DNA from: an uncultured Actinomycetes bacterium
GTDB lineage: Bacteria; Actinomycetota; Actinomycetes; Nanopelagicales; Nanopelagicaceae
DNA length: 5,321 bases
NCBI GenBank assembly: GCA_903921405.1
Contig: CAIXPV010000074.1
Location: forward strand, 1-5,321
Reading direction: 5' to 3'
Made by a program: the position numbers and the translations under genes. This document shows positions 1 to 4,159 of the stretch, piece after piece. Numbering within the stretch: position 1 is the first letter of the stretch; every line of letters starts with the position of its first letter. The notes beneath the pieces are model-generated. The model had not been told where the DNA came from. It ran no database searches and worked only from the letters and a program-made list of their open reading frames with translations.

Positions 1-279
1 GTAGAGCTTCATCATCTCTTCGGATTGTTTTTGGCGATCATCCTTGTACTTCTTTTGAATCTCCTTCATGTGTGGTTGAAGGGCAGTTAATGCGCGCTGA
101 CTTTTAATCTGCTTAACAAAGAGTGGGATTAAAATAATACGGATTAAAATAACCAAGCCAACAATGGCGAGTGACCACGATACGCCACTGTCTTTGCCAA
201 AGATATGCGAGAGTAAATTGTGAATTGTTACAATTACCCAAGAAACCGCTATATATAAGGGTTTTAGTATGGTGCTCAT
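1..279 (-). CDS. yidC: YidC/Oxa1 membrane protein insertase, 5' part only
   Basis: The gene runs off the left edge, so only the first 93 codons are present, open throughout from an ATG at 279. YidC inserts and folds inner-membrane proteins, alone or with SecYEG. The visible part has a hydrophobic segment at about residues 8-27 and a second at about 35-55. The second contains the Arg (R47) expected in the hydrophilic groove of YidC/Oxa1 proteins, followed by the family pattern PLFVKQIKSQRAL and then LQPHMKEIQKKYKDD (about 52-81), the start of the cytoplasmic coiled hairpin. There is no long N-terminal periplasmic domain of the Escherichia coli kind, as usual for Gram-positives and actinobacteria. 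A GGAAG ribosome-binding site (288-292 on the minus strand) lies 8 nt upstream, inside the end of yidD. It is the fourth gene of the rpmH-rnpA-yidD-yidC run. The identification is firm; the C-terminal half is outside the window. Confidence 0.93.
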   Translation of the reverse strand, partial: MSTILKPLYIAVSWVIVTIHNLLSHIFGKDSGVSWSLAIVGLVILIRIILIPLFVKQIKSQRALTALQPHMKEIQKKYKDDRQKQSEEMMKLY

Positions 280-282
280 AAT

Positions 283-507
283 TTAAACTTCCGCCTTTTC
301 TTTAACTGCATAATCGACACCACCGTGTGACCATGGGTTACATCGCACTAAGCGCCAAGCACTCATTGCTACTCCTTTGAGACCATATTCTTCAATCGCA
401 CTGACTGCATAACTTGAACACGATGGGTAGTACTTACAACGTGGTCCAAACATTGGGGAGATCCATTTTTGGTAAAACTTAATTGGAGCGGTAAGAAGCC
501 TTCTCAT
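283..507 (-). CDS. yidD: Membrane protein insertion efficiency factor YidD
   Basis: This 74-aa protein is of normal length for the YidD (DUF37) family, small membrane-associated proteins that help YidC-dependent insertion; the mechanism is not settled. Family hallmarks are all visible: an N-terminal amphipathic stretch (RRLLTAPIKFYQKWISPMFG), then RCKYYPSCSSYA with Cys24 and Cys30, and RCNPWSHGGVD with Cys56 near the C-terminus. The start is an ATG at 507 whose bases overlap the rnpA stop as ATGA, so translation is probably coupled to rnpA. Only a weak GAAGAA precedes it. The stop lies 3 nt before the yidC start. The position between rnpA and yidC is the conserved one and supports the assignment. 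Nothing is missing or unusual in it. Confidence 0.95.
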   Translation of the reverse strand: MRRLLTAPIKFYQKWISPMFGPRCKYYPSCSSYAVSAIEEYGLKGVAMSAWRLVRCNPWSHGGVDYAVKEKAEV

Positions 508-860
508 TTCTTCATCGCCCGCTCATTGGCTTTCTTAACCAAATTGTTTACAACTTCTTTTATTTCGTTGGCACAATCTGCGTTCGCTGAGTTATTCAAT
601 CCTCGTACAACCAACAAACTTCCTTGGGGAAGTTGTGAATAGGAATCTTTAAGACAGTGGCGGATTTTGCGTGCTAAGCGATGACGGGCAACTGATCCCC
701 CGACTGCCTTGCTAATAATTAATCCTGCCCGGGCAGGGATATGTACATCTGTGGTGATATAGAGGTAGCCGACGAAGTTGGTCGAAGTAAATCGAATTCC
801 ACTCTTCGTTGCGCGGGCGAAATCCCCGCTCTCAGTAAGACGTGCTGTTTTAGCAAGCAC
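504..860 (-). CDS. rnpA: Ribonuclease P protein component (C5 protein)
   Basis: RnpA is the basic protein subunit of RNase P. It binds the catalytic RNA and helps it cut 5' leaders from pre-tRNAs. The 118-aa product has the family opening MLxKxxRLxxSxDFxxAxxxGxR (residues 1-23), a central sheet region ending in AGLIISKAVG (45-54), and the RNA-binding motif ARHRLARKIRH (58-68). This last is the actinobacterial version of the RNR motif, with His60 where most bacteria have Asn. A basic C-terminus (KKANERAMKK) follows. The start is a GTG at 860-858, chosen because it places the conserved ML...RL opening correctly. No good Shine-Dalgarno sequence precedes it, so it probably depends on the rpmH transcript, whose stop is 20 nt upstream. 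The 3' end overlaps yidD by four bases. Length and motifs are normal. Confidence 0.96.
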   Translation of the reverse strand: MLAKTARLTESGDFARATKSGIRFTSTNFVGYLYITTDVHIPARAGLIISKAVGGSVARHRLARKIRHCLKDSYSQLPQGSLLVVRGLNNSANADCANEIKEVVNNLVKKANERAMKK

Positions 861-880
861 GGGAGTCTTTATATAAATTC

Positions 881-1018
881 TTATGCAGAAAGTCGGGCGC
901 GACCTTTAGCGCGGCGAGCTGCAAGAACTGCGCGGCCGGCGCGGGTTGCCATGCGTGCGCGGAAGCCGTGCTTTTTGGCGCGACGTCGGACGTTGGGTTG
1001 GAAGGTGCGCTTTGTCAT
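881..1018 (-). CDS. rpmH: 50S ribosomal protein L34
   Basis: The 45-codon gene encodes L34, a small basic protein of the large ribosomal subunit. The translation begins MTKRTFQPNVRRRAKKHGFR and ends KGRARLSA, matching the L34 pattern of TxQPxxxRRxxxHGFRxRMxTRxGRxVLxxRRxKGRxxLSA along its whole length. It has 12 Arg and 10 Ala among 45 residues. The ATG at 1018 is preceded by a good ribosome-binding site, TAGGAG (1025-1030 on the minus strand), at 6-nt spacing. The coding sequence is about 64% GC by my count (88 of 138 bases), visibly richer than its neighbours. This is mostly explained by its Arg, Ala and Gly content with CGC/CGY codons, typical of a highly expressed ribosomal gene, rather than by transfer. 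It is first in the leftward run and divergent from dnaA, its usual place beside the origin. Confidence 0.98.
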   Translation of the reverse strand: MTKRTFQPNVRRRAKKHGFRARMATRAGRAVLAARRAKGRARLSA

Positions 1019-1079
1019 GTGAAACTCCTAAGATAAAAATCTGGCGATCGGTCAGAAATACGGGGGAAGCGAGGGTGTA

Positions 1080-1109
1080 ACGGTAGAGGTCTGGGGATAA
1101 GGCGGTCAA
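1080..1109 (-). promoter_or_regulatory. Putative rpmH-rnpA-yidD-yidC promoter
   Basis: On the minus strand a TTGACC -35 element (1104-1109) is followed after 18 nt by TACCGT (1080-1085), which fits the TANNNT -10 pattern common in actinobacteria. Transcription would start near 1073, leaving a leader of about 55 nt before rpmH. The spacer holds a near-consensus DnaA box (1092-1100). The call rests on motif match and position only. Confidence 0.45.
1092..1100 (-). promoter_or_regulatory. DnaA box, one mismatch (TTATCCCCA)
   Basis: On the minus strand this differs from TTATCCACA only at position 7. The identical variant occurs in oriC at 2747-2755. It lies inside the spacer of the putative rpmH promoter, where bound DnaA could interfere with RNA polymerase. 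A single site with a mismatch may be weak on its own. Confidence 0.5.
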
Positions 1110-1143
1110 ACTCAGTTTTTTGCCCCTTTGATTCTTCTCAATC

Positions 1144-1152
1144 TGTGGATAA
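1144..1152 (-). promoter_or_regulatory. DnaA box, perfect (TTATCCACA)
   Basis: An exact match to the bacterial DnaA-box consensus on the minus strand, in the rpmH-dnaA intergenic region. It ends 4 nt before the TTGCTT element proposed as the dnaA -35, which suits DnaA autoregulation. Confidence 0.85.
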
Positions 1153-1156
1153 CTAG

Positions 1157-1185
1157 TTGCTTTTTTTCTCATTTCGCTCTACTTT
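1157..1185 (+). promoter_or_regulatory. Putative dnaA promoter
   Basis: TTGCTT (1157-1162) is separated by 17 nt from TACTTT (1180-1185), a TANNNT-type -10, and would give a start near 1192 and a leader of about 100 nt. An alternative is TTTTCA (1183-1188), 18 nt, TAGCCT (1207-1212). Both matches are partial, so the exact promoter is uncertain. Either would place two perfect DnaA boxes and two short palindromes in the transcribed leader or just around the start. Confidence 0.3.
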
Positions 1186-1229
1186 TCACCTCTCTCCACA
1201 GGTTTTTAGCCTTAGGGGTTATTTCAAGG

Positions 1230-1242
1230 CCTCAACTTGAGG
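1230..1242. repeat. Perfect 13-bp palindrome CCTCAA-C-TTGAGG
   Basis: Two 6-bp arms are exact inverted copies around one central base. It lies 6 bp before another palindrome of the same geometry (1249-1261), within the dnaA leader. It could be a binding site for a dimeric regulator, but no regulator is identified. Confidence 0.5.
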
Positions 1243-1248
1243 TTTAGA

Positions 1249-1261
1249 CCACAGGCTGTGG
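1249..1261. repeat. Perfect 13-bp palindrome CCACAG-G-CTGTGG
   Basis: Two 6-bp arms are exact inverted copies around one central base. The right arm forms the first part of the perfect DnaA box at 1257-1265, so the left arm is a partial DnaA-box half (CCACA) facing it. It may simply reflect DnaA-box sequence, or allow two DnaA molecules to contact the site in opposed orientation. Confidence 0.5.
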
Positions 1262-1265
1262 ATAA
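1257..1265 (-). promoter_or_regulatory. DnaA box, perfect (TTATCCACA)
   Basis: Exact consensus on the minus strand, 12 bp from a second perfect box at 1269-1277 in the same orientation. The tandem pair lies directly upstream of the dnaA ribosome-binding site, a position suited to negative autoregulation of dnaA and to origin accessory function. Confidence 0.88.
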
Positions 1266-1268
1266 CTT

Positions 1269-1277
1269 TGTGGATAA
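1269..1277 (-). promoter_or_regulatory. DnaA box, perfect (TTATCCACA)
   Basis: Exact consensus on the minus strand, the proximal half of the tandem pair. Its right end is 14 nt from the dnaA start codon and abuts the GGAAAGG ribosome-binding site (1279-1285). A TTG at 1268-1270, in frame with dnaA, overlaps the left end of this box and is not taken as the start. Confidence 0.88.
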
Positions 1278-1291
1278 CGGAAAGGCACCTT

Positions 1292-2698
1292 ATGGACGTA
1301 AAAGAGATTGAACTCAGTGCCCTCTGGGGTCGGGTTATCGAAGAGGTCGCTGCCGATGCCCCCCAACACCGAGCTTTCTTACAACTGAGTAAGCCTTTGG
1401 GTCTTTTACATAACAGTGATCAAACTACTTTGTTGGTCGCAACACCAAATCTTTTTGCTAAAGATGTTCTTGAAAGTCGTTTGCGTACAGCTGTTAGTGA
1501 CGTCTTAACTCGCGAGCTTGGCGAAAAAACAAATATCGCAGTTACAGTCGATGAAACATTGGAGTCTGCACCTACACCACAGGCTGAAATCGATATTGAG
1601 TTTGTAGTTCCTAAGAGCGGCACAGGTCGCGACGATGCTCCATCTCAAAACACTCCCGTCTCTGAGCTTTCACAACTAAATCCGCGTTACACCTTTGAAA
1701 AGTTTGTAGTTGGTTCATCAAATCGTTTTGCTCATGCTGCTGCAGTTGCAGTTGCTGAAGCGCCCGCTAAGGCATACAACCCATTGTTTATTTATGGTGA
1801 GTCTGGGTTAGGTAAAACCCACCTCCTGCACGCTATTGGCGCTTACGCTAAAGAGTTGTATGGGCATGTTCGTGTTCGTTATGTTTCATCGGAAGAGTTT
1901 ACAAACGACTTTATTAACTCGATTCGTGATGACAAAGCTTCGGCTTTCCAACGTCGTTATCGCGCCTTAGATATTTTGATTGTTGATGATATTCAGTTCT
2001 TAGAAAATAAAGAGCGTACGCAGGAAGAGTTCTTCCATACATTTAATACGTTGTATAACGCTAATAAACAGATCGTAATTTCTAGCGACCGTCCGCCAAA
2101 ACAGTTAACAACTTTGGAAGATCGTCTTCGTAGTCGGTTCGAGTGGGGTTTAATTACTGACATTCAACCTCCAGAGCTTGAAACTCGTATTGCGATTCTT
2201 CGCAAAAAAGCTGCGCAAGATAAATTAAATGCCCCCGATGATGTGTTGGAATACATCGCTAGTAAAATCTCTACAAATATTCGAGAGCTTGAAGGCGCCC
2301 TTATTCGAGTGACCGCCTTTGCCTCCCTTAACCGTCAAAGCGTGGATTTGTCGTTGGCTGAAATCGTCCTTAAGGATTTGATTCCAAACGAGGGCAACCC
2401 GGAGATAACTGGCGCCACGATCATGGCTCAAACAGCCGTCTACTTCTCATTGACCATCGATGATTTATGTGGAACCTCTAGGTCTCGGGTTTTAGTAAAT
2501 GCCCGCCAGATCGCAATGTACTTATGCCGTGAGTTAACCGAACTCTCACTCCCAAAAATCGGTCAGACATTCGGCGGGCGTGACCACACAACGGTTATGC
2601 ACGCCGACCGCAAGATCCGTCAACTAATGGCTGAGCGCAGATCGATCTATAACCAGGTCACTGAGCTCACCAATAGAATCAAACAACAGGCCCGATAA
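1292..2698 (+). CDS. dnaA: Chromosomal replication initiator protein DnaA
   Basis: DnaA is an AAA+ ATPase that binds DnaA boxes, forms an ATP-dependent filament and melts the origin. The 468-aa product has all four domains: N-terminal oligomerisation/helicase-contact domain I (about 1-85), a short linker II (about 86-130), AAA+ domain III (about 131-345) and DNA-binding domain IV (about 360-468). Visible motifs are Walker A GESGLGKT (169-176), Walker B LIVDD (229-233), a sensor 1 region ISSDRPP (263-269), the LRSRF arginine-finger box (279-283), sensor 2 NIRELEG (329-335), and the DnaA signature GGRDHTTVMHADRK from 428. The linker is much shorter than in Streptomyces-type DnaA. The ATG at 1292 is preferred: GGAAAGG lies 6 nt upstream and MDVKEIELSALW is a natural domain I start. 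An in-frame TTG at 1268 sits within a DnaA box. Boxes upstream imply autoregulation. Confidence 0.98.
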   Translation: MDVKEIELSALWGRVIEEVAADAPQHRAFLQLSKPLGLLHNSDQTTLLVATPNLFAKDVLESRLRTAVSDVLTRELGEKTNIAVTVDETLESAPTPQAEIDIEFVVPKSGTGRDDAPSQNTPVSELSQLNPRYTFEKFVVGSSNRFAHAAAVAVAEAPAKAYNPLFIYGESGLGKTHLLHAIGAYAKELYGHVRVRYVSSEEFTNDFINSIRDDKASAFQRRYRALDILIVDDIQFLENKERTQEEFFHTFNTLYNANKQIVISSDRPPKQLTTLEDRLRSRFEWGLITDIQPPELETRIAILRKKAAQDKLNAPDDVLEYIASKISTNIRELEGALIRVTAFASLNRQSVDLSLAEIVLKDLIPNEGNPEITGATIMAQTAVYFSLTIDDLCGTSRSRVLVNARQIAMYLCRELTELSLPKIGQTFGGRDHTTVMHADRKIRQLMAERRSIYNQVTELTNRIKQQAR

Positions 2699-2746
2699 CT
2701 ACCGTTATAGGTAGAAATGTCCTTTTTGCCATTCTTTACCCCCAGT

Positions 2747-2755
2747 TGGGGATAA
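2747..2755 (-). promoter_or_regulatory. DnaA box, one mismatch (TTATCCCCA)
   Basis: It differs from TTATCCACA at position 7, on the minus strand. It lies 11 bp from the perfect box at 2758-2766, in the same orientation, and is the same variant as at 1092-1100. Confidence 0.6.
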
Positions 2756-2757
2756 CG

Positions 2758-2766
2758 TGTGGATAA
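2758..2766 (-). promoter_or_regulatory. DnaA box, perfect (TTATCCACA)
   Basis: The only exact TTATCCACA in the dnaA-dnaN interval, on the minus strand, flanked at 11 bp and 10 bp by weaker boxes in the same orientation. It is the best candidate for the anchoring high-affinity site of oriC. Confidence 0.9.
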
Positions 2767-2860
2767 CTGTGGAGATCTACGGGTTTTTTGTGTATAACTA
2801 ACAAGTGCAAGATGGATGTTTGAGAGGAAGGGTGAGTGTTAATGGAAAACCTCCACAGTT
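2765..2860. repeat. 10-bp inverted repeat, arms 2765-2774 and 2851-2860
   Basis: AACTGTGGAG at 2765-2774 is the exact reverse complement of CTCCACAGTT at 2851-2860, with 76 bp between the arms. Each arm contains a degenerate DnaA-box core (TGTGGA/TCCACA). It interleaves with the 11-bp repeat at 2788-2879, so the two could not both form simple nested hairpins. Confidence 0.7.
2789..2797 (-). promoter_or_regulatory. DnaA box, TTATACACA form
   Basis: It fits the relaxed consensus TTWTNCACA on the minus strand. It is the left partner of the mirror-image box at 2870-2878 and lies 31 bp from the perfect box at 2758-2766. Confidence 0.75.
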
Positions 2861-2869
2861 TTACCCCTG

Positions 2870-2878
2870 TTATACACA
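2870..2878 (+). promoter_or_regulatory. DnaA box, TTATACACA form
   Basis: It fits TTWTNCACA on the plus strand, in opposed orientation to the identical box at 2789-2797. It marks the point where box orientation has flipped within oriC. Confidence 0.75.
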
Positions 2879-2922
2879 ACCCTTCGTTGTTAAATTTAGG
2901 CTTTGAGCAGGGCTTTTCTTAC

Positions 2923-2931
2923 TTACCCACA
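2923..2931 (+). promoter_or_regulatory. DnaA box, one mismatch (TTACCCACA)
   Basis: It differs from TTATCCACA at position 4, on the plus strand. It is the box closest to the AT-rich stretch at 2960-2980 (about 28 bp away), so it may guide DnaA onto the unwinding region. Confidence 0.5.
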
Positions 2932-2959
2932 GGTGTTGCCTCTGGTTACTACGACTACC

Positions 2960-2980
2960 TTTATATATATAGATCTAGAT
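2960..2980. other. Candidate DNA unwinding element
   Basis: A short stretch with an alternating TATATATATA core (2962-2971), then AGATCTAGAT, is the most AT-rich part of oriC. It lies downstream of the last plus-strand DnaA box and 34 bp before dnaN. ATCTAGAT (2973-2980) is a palindrome. TAG occurs twice, six bases apart (2970, 2976), which is only faintly like a DnaA-trio array. It may also serve as part of a dnaN promoter, though no clean -35/-10 pair is seen. Confidence 0.4.
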
Positions 2981-3014
2981 GTGAAACGAACCTTTCACTG
3001 AATTGGGGCACTCC

Positions 3015-4145
3015 ATGAAGTTCACAGTTGAACAATCTGTTTTAGTCGATGGTGTTAATTGGGTTTCCAGAAGCCTTTCGACAAGACCTATAAAAACAGA
3101 GCTCCTTGGAATCGTCATCGACGCTACAGGCGATCAAGTTTATTTATCCGCCTCTGATTTAGAGACAGCCAGTAAAGCTCATTTTCACGCAGAGATAAAA
3201 GAAGGCGGCAAAGTTCTAGTACCAGGCCGCTTACTAGCAGAAATTTCGCGCTCCCTTCCCAATAAACCAATCGTTTTCGCGTTAGAGGGAACCCGCGTCT
3301 TAGTAACTAGCGGAAGCGCAAAATTTACACTCCCAACTCTTTCAGTTGATGAATATCCAAATCTTCCTGAACTTCCAGATACAACCGGCGTTATTCCAAG
3401 CGATGTATTCGCAACAGCAGTTGCCCAGGTTGCAATAGCTGCAGGGCGAGATGACTCACTACCCACCCTTACAGGCGTTCATATTGAAATTAACGAAGAG
3501 ACAGTCACATTGGCTGCAACTGATCGCTACAGATTAGCTGTCCGAGAAATCCAATGGCAGCCATCAACACCTAATGTTTCAACATCATCTTTGCTGCGCG
3601 CTCGCACCATCGCCGATGCGGCTAAATCTTTAACAGGAACGAAAAACGTTTCAATCTCGTTCGCACCTGCCACTAGTAATGATCGTTTAGCAGGTTTTGC
3701 AAGTGATGGAAAGACAATGACGTCGAGAATGCTTGACGGAACTTTCCCTCCATACCGCCACTTACTTCCACAAGAAGTAACAACTACCGCACTTATTGAA
3801 GTGGCCACTCTTCTTGATTCAGTACGACGAGTTGCTTTAGTAACAGATAAAACCGTTCCACTACGTTTAGATTTCAACAACAACTCACTGTCACTTGAAG
3901 CCGGTGCAGGAGAAGAAGCTCAAGCAACGGAAGCGATTGAGATCCTTTTAACAGGTGAACCAATTTCAATTGCTTTCAATCCAGTCTTCTTGGCCGATGG
4001 TTTAAATGCAGTTGGAACTAAGTTTGTTCAAATATCTTTCACCGGACCAAATAAACCAGCAATCCTTATGGGTAAGAGTGACAAAGACGGGGCTTTAATT
4101 GAAAACTACCGTTATTTGTTAATGCCTATGCGTTACGCCTCGTAA
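3015..4145 (+). CDS. dnaN: DNA polymerase III sliding clamp, beta subunit
   Basis: DnaN forms the dimeric ring that encircles DNA and tethers the replicative polymerase; many repair and replication proteins bind it. The 376-aa product has the usual length for three clamp folds (about 1-120, 128-250 and 255-376). Recognisable parts are the opening MKFTVEQSVLVDGVNWVSRSL, the LPTLSVDEYPNLPELP stretch (about 110-125), LTGVHIEI and AATDRYRLAVRE in domain 2, DGTFPPYRHLLPQ near the domain 2-3 junction, and the classic C-terminal YRYLLMPMR. The start is ATG 3015. An in-frame TTG at 3003 would add four residues and is unlikely. The ribosome-binding site is poor (GGGG at 3005-3008, 6 nt away). The start codon overlaps the stop of a small reading frame ending at 3018. 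recF follows after 14 nt, so the two are probably cotranscribed. Confidence 0.98.
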   Translation: MKFTVEQSVLVDGVNWVSRSLSTRPIKTELLGIVIDATGDQVYLSASDLETASKAHFHAEIKEGGKVLVPGRLLAEISRSLPNKPIVFALEGTRVLVTSGSAKFTLPTLSVDEYPNLPELPDTTGVIPSDVFATAVAQVAIAAGRDDSLPTLTGVHIEINEETVTLAATDRYRLAVREIQWQPSTPNVSTSSLLRARTIADAAKSLTGTKNVSISFAPATSNDRLAGFASDGKTMTSRMLDGTFPPYRHLLPQEVTTTALIEVATLLDSVRRVALVTDKTVPLRLDFNNNSLSLEAGAGEEAQATEAIEILLTGEPISIAFNPVFLADGLNAVGTKFVQISFTGPNKPAILMGKSDKDGALIENYRYLLMPMRYAS

Positions 4146-4159
4146 CAAAAAAGATAGCT

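Larger units (their letters stand above)
2788..2879. repeat. 11-bp inverted repeat, arms 2788-2798 and 2869-2879
   Basis: TTGTGTATAAC at 2788-2798 is the exact reverse complement of GTTATACACAA at 2869-2879, with 70 bp between the arms. Each arm carries a TTATACACA DnaA box, so the repeat is two opposed boxes whose flanking bases are also conserved. Confidence 0.75.
2699..3014. other. Chromosomal origin of replication (oriC)
   Basis: This 316-bp dnaA-dnaN intergenic region is where actinobacterial origins lie. It contains one perfect DnaA box (2758-2766), two TTATACACA boxes matching TTWTNCACA (2789-2797 and 2870-2878), two single-mismatch boxes (2747-2755 and 2923-2931) and weaker half-matches at 2768-2776 and 2849-2857. 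All left-hand boxes are on the minus strand and all right-hand ones on the plus strand. An AT-rich stretch at 2960-2980 could be the unwinding element. Genes on both sides diverge from this area. I see no RNA gene or convincing terminator. A small reading frame overlaps the right half but is doubtful. Confidence 0.9.

Noticed and set aside
881..1018. High-GC rpmH as a horizontally acquired segment
   Set aside because: L34 is rich in Arg, Ala and Gly, which forces high GC. Position and sequence are exactly the normal vertical arrangement.
741..1022. Plus-strand open frame of 93 codons opposite rnpA and rpmH
   Set aside because: It is antisense to two firmly identified genes, and its Arg/Ala-rich second half is a by-product of the high-GC rpmH sequence. 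No family resemblance.
906..1172. Minus-strand open frame of 88 codons through rpmH and its promoter region
   Set aside because: It overlaps rpmH in another frame and reads through the promoter and DnaA-box region. Composition is not protein-like.
1192..1200. CTCTCCACA as a further DnaA box
   Set aside because: Two mismatches, both in the first three positions. It may contribute weakly, but cannot be supported alone.
2699..2727. Possible terminator after dnaA: CTACC/GGTAG stem with a T5 run
   Set aside because: The stem is only 5 bp with a 6-nt loop, and the T run begins 8 nt after the stem, so it is not a convincing intrinsic terminator.
3185..3466. Minus-strand open frames inside dnaN (also 3527-3883) and dnaA (1420-1623, 2225-2431)
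   Set aside because: Each is fully antisense to a conserved essential gene, with no ribosome-binding site or recognisable domain.
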